Part shown: piece by piece, positions 13,736 to 26,200 of the stretch
How positions within the stretch are numbered: the stretch's first letter is position 1
How the letters are laid out: every line of letters starts with the position of its first letter
Source: Lanius collurio
Taxonomy: Eukaryota > Chordata > Aves > Passeriformes > Laniidae
DNA length: 64,000 nucleotides
Direction of reading: 5' to 3'
Assembly: GCA_020086605.1 (NCBI GenBank)
Contig: JACBWW010000017.1
Span: forward strand, 9,860,424-9,924,423
Program-made: the position numbers and the translations under genes
Notes under the pieces: generated by a model
What the model saw: only the letters and a program-made list of their open reading frames with translations
Database searches by the model: none
What the model was told of the DNA's origin: nothing

Positions 13736-13751
13736 ATGGATTATAATCCAT
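13736..13751. promoter_or_regulatory. Perfect 16-bp palindrome with two inverted TAATCC motifs
   Basis: ATGGATTATAATCCAT is its own reverse complement. Each arm contains GGATTA / TAATCC, the core recognised by K50 homeodomains of the OTX, PITX and GSC type, here back to back. Paired homeodomain sites occur in enhancers, but a 16-mer palindrome in ~60 kb of AT-rich DNA is not far outside chance expectation, so this is only a candidate. Confidence 0.25.
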
Positions 13752-16700
13752 TATAGTAGAGTTTAAATATTTTTTTTTCAATTTTTTTTCCCCTCATTAA
13801 AGTTCTGTAATACTCTCCTGATACAGAGGTGTTGTAAATAAGGTGGACACAGCCAAAAAATCTGAGGTGATTGGTAAGTGCTCTCATAGTGTTCAGCTGA
13901 TGCTGGTAAGAAAGAGCTGTCTTCATGCTTATGTGTTAATTTTTTTTAGATTGGTGGGATTGGTTGCCTTGGTCTCGGCTTGTAGACTACTGTGCTACAG
14001 ATGCTGATTTAAAGGAATTCAATCTGCCAAAACTTTTTAATCCCTTTTGCATACAGTGCTGAAGAAAGCATGCTTTCCCCCTTGTTAGCTATAAGAGTTA
14101 GTGATTATAGTGTCATATTCAAGATCTGTACTAGGAATAAGGAAACGTGCAGGGCTGCAGTAGGGCCAGAGACAGCAAACAGCTAAATTAACAAACAGCT
14201 TCTGTAGTACAAATTAAATAATACTAAACCCTGAAAACTGGGGTTTTGTAAATTATAATTCCACCCTAAACCAGTTCTTTTAGAATGATTCGTTTGACTT
14301 TAGCAAGTGATTTAGCTTTTGTATTTTAAAAAATGTGCTACAACATAACTGCCATTTATTGTTACTGCTTTTGTTGAAGCCTTCAGGTTTTATTAAGAGC
14401 TGTAATAGTCATTGTGTTATCCCCAGCATTCTGCAAAATGTGACTGGTGGACTATGCAATTGGGGGCATTTATGAAATAATTTTGGATGACATTATAACT
14501 GTTGTTCATATTTTTTTCTCTAGAATCTATATTTTTAAGTGATTTTGTACAGCTTTGGTAAACATGCTGTTATTAGGCATGGATAGCCTGAGAAATTTCA
14601 ATGAAATCTTGTAGACTGTATCTCTTAACGATTTACATGAATTATTTTGTGTTTCTTCCTTGTTTTGGCATATCCCTCTTATTTTAGACAGCTCTCTCCA
14701 ATAGAAAGCTCCTGAGAAAAGAAAAGCTGCTTGTATTTAGATTTAAGAGTCCTGACGTAACAGTGCTGACACTTTGCTTCCTCTGCTGCCTTTGGAAGCA
14801 GCTATTCCTGACCTGTTCCATGGCATCTCTGTTCCTGGCTTTTTCAGAAAAATTCATTTTTTTCTACTACATTCTAGCCTCTATTGTTTTCTTCTGGTAT
14901 TATTTCTGATTCTCACAATTGATTTTTGCACAACAGTGTTCCCTTCTCTTGAATGTGCTGCACGTACATCAAAGATTCTGGTCTAGAAGGTTTCCTTGTC
15001 CTCATGCATTTCTGAGTTATATAATGATGCTATGGAAGGAAATAATGATACTTTGGAAACTATTACTGTATATATATATTTTATTTTTTTTTTTTAGGCT
15101 GTCCACTAGCTGTCTCTTAGGCTGTCTTTGAGCTTCTTTTTTTGCTGTTTTAAGATCAGGTTATTCCCTACAACAGAACAGTAATCAAAGAACTCCATAT
15201 AGTCCTATTAATCTTGCTGATTAGTTGATGAGATGAGTTGTTCCTTAAGGCATGCAATAGCCCTAAGGAAGGGATGGCTGGTGTGCAGCAATGATCACAG
15301 CAGCGTGCTTTTTCTCCGGCCTCTCTCCTGCTCTGGCCTCATACGCCTGAGCTCGCCGTGTGAGGAGGATTCAGATGGACAGATTTTTAAGCTACCAGCA
15401 ATTCTGTCATGGGAATCCTGCAAATGCTACTGAGTCAGGACTTTTAACAAAAAGTTGAGTTTTGTTGAAAGCAATTGAATTGCAATGCGTGGTGATGAAT
15501 GGATGTATGGTGGTAGGGCTCTGCCAATTCAGATGTTGCTTCTTTTTGTTTGCCCTGTACTTTGTAAATGGGATATGTTTCCAAATTAGGATTGTTCTGA
15601 TAATGACTTAAAAGGATATTTCTGTTTCTGTTCTTCCCAGATTGCATTTATATTGTATTTGTGCCCCATTAAACAGCTTTAAAATATTTATTTAACAGCT
15701 AGTGAATTTTTTTTCCATGTAAACGCTTTTACTTAATGTTAAGAGGGTGTATTGTCAGCATTTCATCAACAACTGACAGAAAATGCATTGGATGAGCTTA
15801 TTGCCAAGCAAGCTGGATATAGAAATCATTATTAGAAAAAACCCCCAAACTGAGCAATGTGAAGGAGAGTAAATAATTTAGTTAAAAATGGAAATGAGTA
15901 ATTGTGTGTATTATATATCTATATACTTTTCACTGAAGTACAAAACCTATAAAATCAGGTTTGTTCATTGATTTACAGATTGCTCAAACATGACTCTGAT
16001 CTGAGTCAACCATACTTCTTTCCTAGGAGAAAGTAGCATATCCTGAGCATCAGAAACCCTGAAGGATGCTTCTTTTTTGAATCTTATATTTCCAGGTGGA
16101 AAGGGAAATGTTCTCAATTTTCTCTGTCCCTTCTTTTTTACTTATTTTTTTTTTTGTCTCATCTGGAAATGATTTTAGCTGTGGGCAGACTGTGCTTTCA
16201 TAAACCAAGCATGCTTCCATACAATTGTGCTATTTGCTTGCTGCTTTATCAGTCCGGGGCAAACTGTTCAATCTATTATTTTACAGTACCTCCTTTTTAT
16301 TACACTTGCACAGAACATGAGCATGATTGTTAACATTCAGCTGTAGTCTGTACAAAAGAATAAATAGGAGTCATCCCTGCTCTATTGGCCACTGAAATCC
16401 CTTATCTGCTTTTCTGTTCTAAAAAGCTTATTCATGTTTTTCCCTGTATCTCATCTACAAAGCACAAACACTTTGCAAACATCCTATAATTTGTGCTGTA
16501 TGAATCATTGGAGAAAATCGTCTACTGTGTGTCTGGAATTTGATATTTACCTATGAAATCTGAAAGGTAGAGCATCTGAAAAAGTAATTTGTCTCAACCT
16601 TTCTTTTGCTGTAGTCTGTGAGAATGCCATGCTTGGTAAATATGCTTTTGAGTCTTGGAATGAGCATGTAGAGTACCAGGCCCCTCAGGGTAATGGTTAG

Positions 16701-19700
16701 TTTGTTGTGGCATGTTATGTGATCCAGTTTGCTTAGAAACTGGGTAGAAGTACCCTGAAATCAGCAGAACTGTGTCCAGGCAAACGGATCTGCTGGTACA
16801 GCTGCTTGTAAAATTCGGGAGCTAAAATCTTAATGATACCCACTTAGCCCCTTGTGACTTGCAGTTTTTTCAGGTAGTAGCCCTGCAGCTGGATTAATAT
16901 TGTGTCATGAGATCTGTGCAGTGCAGCTCCCCACCATGAGCAGGAGTGGCCTTGTTCCCGAGAGTGACCCCATACAGTTCCCAGCTCTGATCAAGGCTGG
17001 TGCTTTGGGTATGACTGGATCACTGGAGATTACAGCAGGCAATGGGGGTGGGAAGGATAGAAGACAAAAGGGTGTATTTGTGTTGGGAGGTTCATGTCTG
17101 CTCTTTGGAAGAGGTGAATGTCACCAGTGTCACTTGCTTGGGTCACTCTGCAGTGGTACTCGTGGAGAGAGTTGCTCCATGGGTGATTGTGACATCCAGG
17201 GACAGGGAACTGCTGTGTTATCCTATCTGTGTCTGTACCCTTCCCTAAGCTGCCATGGGGTGATGTACCTGAGTGAGTGACAGCCCTCCTGATTGCCTGT
17301 CAGAGAAGATCCCTGGATTGGCTCTGCTGGTCTTTGAAGCACCTCTAGTGAAGCTGAAGCCAGTGCATTTATAGGTGAATGCTGAGTGATTCTGTTGCCA
17401 TTGAGAATGTGCCCTGTAGTTTCAGTCTGAATATAGAAAATGACTTCTTGGCCTTGTATGTTGAAGCTGATGTAGTGGGTCTTGGATTTTCAGAAGCAGA
17501 TTGTGTTTGAACTTTTCTGATGCCGTTGGAGATCCCCATGAATCAAATTATTCTTTACCTAGGGATAATTGCAGGCTTTGTGATGACAATTATCCTTCCT
17601 GTTCTGGATAAACATTTTGAACTAAGAAATAATTGATATGGAAAACTGAAGAGAAAACTGGTAAAGTAGTAAGACACTACATTTCATCTTGCAGTGGTTT
17701 ATCTTCTGGATAACCACAGGATTGAATTTCATTGGAATTCAGTTACAGGAGCAGAGTCCATAATTAAGGAGTTGAGTATCCTGAGAGTCATGTTACTGAC
17801 ATTAGGAGGAGTTACTTAAGTTAGCTTCATTTTTGTTCAGAGGTGGAGCTTTTATGGGTTTGTATTTATTTTGATATTTCTTTTATTGTCACTCTCGTAT
17901 TCACACAAAAATTGTTCTGTAGTAGAGAAGTAGAGTTTAATTGCTGTTTTATCAAGAAAGAATTTGAGTTTTGTCCTCAAAAACCCCCAAAGTTTCCAGA
18001 ATGTGTTTGGAATTCCCCCCTGAAATGCTTTCCTGTGACAGAGCACCTCTGCATGGGTAGAATTTCTCTTCAGTGGGGGTACATGGAAGTACTCAGTGAT
18101 TCAGAAATCCCTCTGCTCCACTGTAGTAGTTTGGGATGAGGATGAAGTTTCATTTTGGGGTGATCTGACATCAGTTGCTGTATGTAGCCTGCTTCCCCTC
18201 ATGGGCAAAGGTTGAAATTTCAGCTGTCTGGCAGTCAGGGGGATGTGGTTCCCTAGTGAGGGGACTACTCTTTAGTTGCTGATAAATTGCATGAGTGTAA
18301 GGATCCACAGGATTCCTTTCTAGCAAAAGAAAACCACAATGATGTAAACCAGTAACTTATCTTCAGAGTTTTGTTTTCTGCAGTTCTGCTGAACCCTGTA
18401 TATACTCCTGAACAATGCATGTGCTTTTTGCAGTGTCTTTGCCTTTGTGGCTTAGAGCTTACAAATATTAAAACTCTTTGAGAGTAGCCCATTCACTGGT
18501 GAATGGTGTTAGGGATTCAGATACCTATTTTCAAAGGCAAAAGAAAAAACCAGCAAATCTGAGCATGATTTTTTTTGCTTGGCAATCAATTTTCACACAA
18601 GAAATGATGTTTTTTTAGCATCCACAAGCTAAAAAATATAACAGAACAAGCTTCAAGATAATTTATTATAATCAGCTACTGTCATATCTCATGATCTTTA
18701 CTATGCACTGCTGGTTAAAGGTGTCTCATTGCAATTGGAAGGAAGAGTAAATGGAATAGTGAATCAGCTGGGATGACAGCTGAGTCAGGCAGCCACCCTG
18801 CTCACGTGATGGAGTGTGTGTGTGGACTCTGAGCACAGCAAGGCTGCCTTGAAGCTTCAGGCGTGCATTGAGAGAATATGTTGAACTTAGATACTCACAC
18901 TGAGGTGGGAGTGTGTACCAAGGTGTCTGTGAGGAAGGATACAAAGGTCATATTTGCATGAACAAGGAAAATAAAGATGTTGAATTTTTCATTGAAATGT
19001 ACTTGTCAGGGTTTAGCCACAGAGACAGTTTGCCACTATGAGATTTAATGTCAGAGTGTGTGAGAGTTGTTGCACATCTCTAGATGTGTATGCTGCTCTC
19101 TCCAGAACACTTACCCTTGTTTTTGTTTCATATTCCATACCGAGAATTGAAACCTAGTTTGGGAGAGTTACCCAGGTTGGTCTGTGTAACTGTCAGCTTC
19201 TTGTGGATGGTTTAAGAAAGCTGGATGGTTTAAGACACTTTTGTAGCACAATTTCTAGTATTAAATGCTGTTGTTTTACACAGACTATGCACAGATCTCT
19301 AATTGCAGCTCTTATTGATACTATAAATTGATATCCTCATACTGAGGTCATCTTCAGCTCCCTCACCTCAGTTAAATTTGATGTGTGTGGCAGAGTTTAT
19401 GTAGCCTGACTGCTAATTTACAAGGTTGGCATCTACATAAGCTCTGTTCAGAGGCAGTGCAGAGAAATAAATGTCTTTAAGATGTGATTCACTTGTCCTG
19501 AAGTAGCCACATGAAATAGCTCAGTTTTTAGAGTTCAGGAGCTGGCTGCAGCATGCTGCAATTACTTAGGCACATGCATTTCCAGTGCACACTGTCCTGG
19601 TGGCTCAGGTGGGTACCAATCATTACGTGTGTCCCTTTGTCACAGGCCCGTTTAACTCTAGGGTGTGATCTTGCTGGGTGGCTGCTGTGTGTAAAAGTAA

Positions 19701-22700
19701 ACATATACATGGAAAAACAACAGCTACCTCCCTGAAAATCCTGTGTGGCCATAGGTGGGTTGCACTGTCTTTACATGGGATAGAAATCTTGATGCCTTGC
19801 AGGATGCTATGAGGGCTAAACAATGTCTGTATGAGACTGTGCTTACTGACTCATTCCTGAAGTACAGATTTTCCTCTGCTCTGGGAACTACTTAACTCCA
19901 TGGAGCTGAGTCATGTTGAGAAAGGCTTCTTTATGTCTGTTCTTGGGAGCAGGGGTTGGCATGCTCCAGCTTCTCCCACTTAAAGCATTTACTCCTATCA
20001 ATAACTTTATGATTTTTTTTAAGGTCAGCAACTTGAATTTTTTTAGAAGAATCCTACATATATTTTTCTAAATAAGATCAGATAAACTTTCCAAACCCAC
20101 AGTTTAAAAGAAAGAGCATAAGACCCTGTTCATATCTATCATCTAATTTTTTCCCCAGTATTTCTTTCTAGTTGTATAAAACTTCCCACTGACTTTTTAT
20201 ATGTTACAGTAAATAATTTAAAATTGGTTGTTTCAACCAAATAATGTACTGAACTGTGTTTCAATATCCATATCCCTGCTCCTTCTGGAACCTTGAAACC
20301 AGACAGCTAAGTGGAGATCACGTAGAGGGAAAGAGGTTTTGCACATGCCTTACCCTTGCATATGAGATGTGAAGTATAAATATTGGGAACCCTGGAAAAA
20401 GTGCAAGAGAAGTATCAGTGTTGTAACACCACTTCTGTGTAGTGAAAAGTGATGTCAATCAGATACATAGGCGTGTTGCAGCACATCTAGGAGCTGTTTG
20501 AAAAGAAATCAGGGCCATTGTTCCTTCTACTGTAAACATTTTGTAACTCTCATGAAAAAGTATAAGAAGAAAACAGTTCCTGCAAGTAGGGAGTTGTTAT
20601 ATAGTGTGTTGGGGCAAACAAAGTATATTGTTTGGCAATTTATATAATGTAATTTAAAAAATAAAGTTCTTAGTGGAATGCCCTTATGGAGGTAGTCAGT
20701 GTCAGGTAACCCTAATCTACAGACAGCCTATTATGAAGATAAGCAGGTCTAAAATGTTGCAGGCAGTTACTTGCAGTGTTATGGAGTAAAGTTGAAGTTA
20801 ACAACTTGCTAGTGTTGGTAAATTAGGCGGTAAAACTTTTTCCAGTTCATTTCATAGCATGAACACTATCACACACAAACAGGTTGTTGCAGTATGTTGG
20901 ATCCAGATGTACTGAGAGGTGAAATGGTCATTTGCAGTCATGAAGGGTAATGTTTCCAGTTCAGGGTGGGCAGGCATCAAGAGCTTTGTACCACTTCTGG
21001 TGTTGTTCTTGAATGGAGATTTTTGTAATCCCTATTGTTATAATATTGCTTACCATTGCTCAGCAAAATACCAAGAATTGTTTCAAGGCTGTAAATCTAG
21101 CTCTTCTACTGAAACAGTTTTAACTGCCAGAGCTGTTTTGTGTTGAAGTTAGAGGAATATGGAATATTCATATGGAATATGAAAATACATTTCTCTTGGT
21201 TGTTTTGCAAGCCATCGTTTCGTTTTTGTTTTGCAAGCCAAAGTCTTCGTTTATGTGAGAAATGAAAAATCCATCTGCAAACTGGTGTTTCTTAGACTAG
21301 TGATCATAAAATCTGTTTAGAAAGATTTTTTTTTTTTTAGAAGAAACTCCCAAAACTTCCACAAGATCCATCTTCTTTCTCAGGACTGAGTACTGATATC
21401 TTACCAGGGAGCCTTCTTTTTGTTTCTGCACTGCTTCTCACTGAAATCCTTAGAAATTCCGTGCTGTGTATCACTGGTTTATTATAGTTATTATTTCTGT
21501 TTTTCCCGGTGTGAGTCTTACCCAGTGTTTTTCCCTGCAGTATTTAAGGGAGTGTTTGTTGGGTTGGTAGATGAAGGGCGTGTGCTGGTGGGCACTGGGC
21601 ACTTGGGAGCAGAGTGGGTATTTAAAGCCAATATGTTCCTCAGTGCAGAGCCCTGTGGGCCTTGCCAGTTCTTCCTCAGTTTCCATGTGGCATTTTCCCA
21701 ACCTTTCCTGCTGAACATTGATGCTTACACTTGTATTTTCTGAAATTCGGGTGTAGTGCTGTTAACATGTTGTGAAGCCGAAGGAGCTGCTTACGTGGTG
21801 ATGACACCATTCATTTTTTAATTTGGAGCTGCTCTTGTCCTTTAAAAAGATGCTTCACAGCTGGGAGATCTTGTTTCTGTGAATCCAGGTGGTAATTCTC
21901 AGCATTTTATCTGTTCCTAGTGTGAACAAATGCAAAGTATCATGAATAGCAGTTAATCTGTATATGGTGAATTAGTGATCAAGTATCAGAGAATCCATTG
22001 GTTCAGCCAACTTCTGTTGCAAGGTAGAAGATGCTTTGCCATCTGCAGTGACCTGTGAAGCAGTTGGGTTGGTGCATTGGGTATTCAGGACAGAAAACCA
22101 AGCACCTTTACAGTGCACAAAGCTTGCCTGGTCAGGCCTTGCTAGCGTGAGAGTTCACACCAGGAAAATCCCAAAATTTCTAGTTTATTACTTACTTCCT
22201 TGAAGTTTTTAATTTGTTGGAGTAGTCACTTCAGACATTTGCACAAATTTGAGGTTCTTGAAAGTCTTGCTGTGCCAACATTGCCAGGCTGATACAAGTG
22301 GGCTTTGAATGTCTTGACGTTAGTAGTGGTTTGAAATGAAGTATTCAAATTAACAACTCCCCGCCTTAAAAAGACTGCTCTAAAATCTTTTATGTTCTGC
22401 CTGGTGGCTGTTCAACCTAGAATTTTACTGTGAGTTATTTAGAATATCTGTGCTCATTAGGTGCTGGTATCTGAGGGAAAGAAATAATGCTATCTAGCAT
22501 TGTAAAAATATATACCGGTATCATCAACACTGGTCAGAAGAAGGAATTCTTTCTTCCTGGGAAAATGTATTCTCTTTTAATTTTATCTCTTTAAATTACA
22601 CTGCATTCAGGTGTTGCTTATTCTACTGCAACTTAAAAGATTTTTTTGGGAAAACACAACATGTGGAATCTCTGAAGAACTGTTAGGAGTAATTGCATAC

Positions 22701-22942
22701 TTCATCAGGGAGGTTAGCATACAGTTGCCTGTAATGACCATAAGCGTTTTCTTTCTCATTCCTACCATTACCTCTTTATTTGGAATGATCTTGTGCCTTC
22801 TCAGCCCTCTAGCCTGGGTTTTGAATAGTGCTTTATAAAGACTTACAAAAACTGCCATTGCTGTGTAAAATGGAAATGGAGTATACTTGCCGAACCAGTA
22901 GGTAGCTGGAGTGTGAGGGATTCTCAGAGTTTCAGGGCTGGG

Positions 22943-22975
22943 TTTTTTTTTTTTTGTTTTTTTTTTTTTTTTTTT
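22943..22975. repeat. Poly(T) tract, T13-G-T19
   Basis: Thirty-two T in 33 positions, broken by a single G at 22956. It is the longest homopolymer tract in the window. It could be a length-variable simple repeat or the reverse complement of a poly(A) tail. I could not recognise retroposed sequence next to it. Confidence 0.9.
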
Positions 22976-23245
22976 GGATCTTTATGGACATTGAAATCAA
23001 TACCAGTTTAAGGTTTTATGCATTTGTCATCTTAAACATGTTTTTTGATCCTAAAACAAGACACAAGTTGACTTTTCACCTGTGCTTGGAGCCTATTGCA
23101 GGTTGAGATGTTGGCTCCCAAAGAAGCAGCAGCTGTTCTCTCCTTGGTACAGTGGACACGGGGAGGGAGCTTGTGCATGGCTGTGCCCCAGGGTGGTGGG
23201 GTTGTTGCTTGCAAGGGGGGCAGAGCCTTCTGCTGAGAGTGGGTT

Positions 23246-23283
23246 AGAGAAGGAGGAAAAAAGAAAAGAGAAAGGGGAAAGGA
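23246..23283 (+). repeat. 38-bp polypurine tract
   Basis: Every base from 23246 to 23283 is A or G, followed immediately by a T run. Such asymmetric purine tracts can adopt triplex (H-DNA) structures and are common in introns. No coding or element identity is implied. Confidence 0.85.
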
Positions 23284-26200
23284 TTTTTTTTTTGGGTGAG
23301 GCAAGCAAGTGGTCTCTCTAGGAGAAGCTTTGGAAAATGTCAGCAGTGGCAAGAATGGGGAAGAACCTGATGAGCAAGTAGGTTAGCTCCCAAATGGAGA
23401 AGGGTAGCCAGAGGCAAGGAATAATGAGGCCAAGAAGGATAATCATCCTTCCGGTAATGCCTGTACTGAAGAGGGAAGAAAGTTCAGTTATGGCCCTGCC
23501 AGCAACGCTTTGAAGTGGACCAGAAACTTCTGTAGCCTTTGGACAAAATTAGTGCGAAAAATGGTTGTGAAAGAATATTTTTTTCTTTTTGCTTTTGCTT
23601 AAGAATTCATTGCAGAGTGCTGGGGGAAGGGAGAGCAGTGTGTCTTCAAGGAGTGGGACTGAAAAAGCATTTGTGCTGTGTATGGAAAAAGTGACAGGAA
23701 CCAGGAAGGGAAATGTTTGAAAACTACAAGTTTGTTTGTAATCATGGGGAAAGCAAAAGTTGCCTGACTGTGTATACCAGGGTGAACTTGTAGTTGAAGG
23801 CAACATGCAGTAAGTTTAAGTCCTCCTTGAGCTATTCAAGGGGTTTACCATGCTGGTGCTGCTGGGGGTAACTCAAAAAACTCCTGACCTAGAAACCAAC
23901 TCCTGTTAAGAAAGACTGTCCTTCCCTGCAGGCACCTCTTTGTTTCATTTGGTTCACATTTTAGTAGTGAGGGCATTAATAACACCTAATCCATGCTGGC
24001 AGCATCTTTCTATATTTAAATGCTTGCACACTTATTTCCCCTCCCCTAGTTAATAAGAATGCTTGATATTCATATTCCTCTTTCTGCACAAAGGAAAATC
24101 TGGGGCAGCAGAATGCTGGGACTCTTACTTCAAGTACTGTGCACCTACAGACTCTGCTGAAATCAACAGGAGGAATATACAGAAGTTTTTTTCCAAGTCC
24201 GAGCCTTGTGTTACCCATCTGTAATTCTTTTAAGAAACATTAGACCTAGAGTAAAAATTTCTGCTTATTGTCCATAACTGTCTTCTGCCTTTCTGCATCA
24301 CATAAGCTAGTTGATCTTCCACTCCTCCCATCATTTATGCTCATGTCTACTTCCTTATAAATTACTGGCATGTTCTCTAGTTAATTCTTTGATGACAACA
24401 AAAAGAAGCTCATGTCTTGTTTCAGTAGAAAGCAATTTCCCTGAGGTAAATATCTCCATTGCTTTTCCATTGGTGCATTGTTTTAGCTTCCATGTTCCCT
24501 TCTTCTTGCCTTGTAAGTTGATTTAAAAATAAAATCATGAAGGACAGAGACAAAATGTTTTATTTTGCTACAGGTATTATGTTATCCAAATGATATAGCT
24601 GAAAACAGAATCAGAAGTACTGACTACTTCTGGGACTTGAAGGGACAGTGCAGAGAATATGTGGCTGCAGAAACCTCTCTTCCACTATTTATGCTGCCTG
24701 TCAAACTCTATGAATGACACCAAAACATGTCATTGCTGGATCTGTAAATAGGTCTGCTGTGATTTAAAAATCTGCTGTTTCCCAGATGGGTGTTGCCCAT
24801 CTCTGCAGCACTGCATGGTAGCAACTCTCCCCCTCAAAGGGGAGGGATGGGGTTTCATTGCATGGTCCCACTTAACTGCATACCCAGCATCTGGAAGGTG
24901 AGGCCTCTGCCCATCCTGCCTGGAACTATCATGCTTTGCTTTCTTCTCAGTTAATAAATACTCAGGTGTTTATTAATTTTATTTATTCTTTTGTTTATTA
25001 ATTGACAGAGGCATTTAAGTGTAAGCAATTACATTCAGTTTCACTGTTTATTTCTTGGAAGCAGTCTGTTTTCCTAGATCCCTGCAGGGGTTTCTGCTAT
25101 TGATGAAAAATTTCAAGATCTTGCTACTAAAGTATTTAGTATAAAACCAACTGTTGTTAAAAGACTCTTCTGATGTGATCTTTTTAGAATTAGTAGATCT
25201 TAGTAGAATTGTGAATTCTGTAGTTACCTTTGATTGGGAGGAGATGGCTATTTCAACCACTGAAAAACTTCAAGACACTTTTCTATATTTAATTTTTTTT
25301 TTTTAAATTTAGGAAAAAACAAAAATTGGTAAATCTTTTCCTCAGTAGTATGGTTTATTTTGCCAGAAGTTTTACTGTATGTCAAGATTTACAGGTAATT
25401 ACAGAAGCTCATTTGAATCCCATGGGGGCACATGACAGCATGAAAGTTGCCCTTGTGTGTCCTTCACTGCTTTGTTATGGGCACCTTGATGGAGAGTCCT
25501 GTGCCAGTGATCCCACTGCACCACGGGTTTCTGTTTACCCCCCAGTGGCTGACAAGGAACTGTGTTACAAGATAGATGCTTGCAGAGGCTCAGGTTCACT
25601 GGGAAGGCTTAGTAAGTGGTGCCTTATCTTCTCTGGGGCCCTGTGCACCTGCAGTAGGTCTTGGTTGTGGCCGTGGCCCCTCCAGCTTCCCTGAGTGCAG
25701 TGTGTTGGGCAGCCTTAGCCCCAGCAGTGCTCACTTTCACCCTGTAGTATACTGCACCTCATCTCCCTGCTCCAGCATCCTGAGCTGAGTGTTGGAATTA
25801 TTCCAAGTGTTGCCCCCTGACCTGGATTTGCAGATGTGTTTGATGTTTGGTGCCCAGAGCAGCTGCTGGCTGGGCTGTGCTGCTGGGAGTCACCACAACA
25901 CTGAAGAGTGTTGGTGTTTGTGGCAGGTGGCATTGATGTCCTTTTAAAGTCTGTAATGTGTTGTGTCACTTGTGCTTCTGTGCTGGTACTGTATCCATTT
26001 AGTAACCATGCTCATGTCATAAACAGAAGATGAACAGGATTTATAAAAATGGAAGCTTTTGTAAACTGATTGAAGGCACAGGATTTCATGAAAAATTGCT
26101 TTGTGATATTTTGCTTATATTGCAAAATTCACACTTGATGTCATAAAAGTGAGAGTATTGCTCCAAATTTTCCAGTAGCAGTATTCCCAACACACCCTGT

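Larger units (their letters stand above)
10741..22942. other. Intronic stretch, no gene seen
   Basis: AT-rich intron. Contents worth recording are a weak antisense MIR-like remnant (13150-13260), a 16-bp perfect palindrome with paired TAATCC motifs (13736-13751), and two short direct repeats. These are a 14-mer at 19204-19217 and 19222-19235, and a 14-mer at 21201-21214 and 21227-21240. Open frames such as 12777-13238 (153 codons) have no recognisable domain or codon-like composition. I see no exon. Confidence 0.6.
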
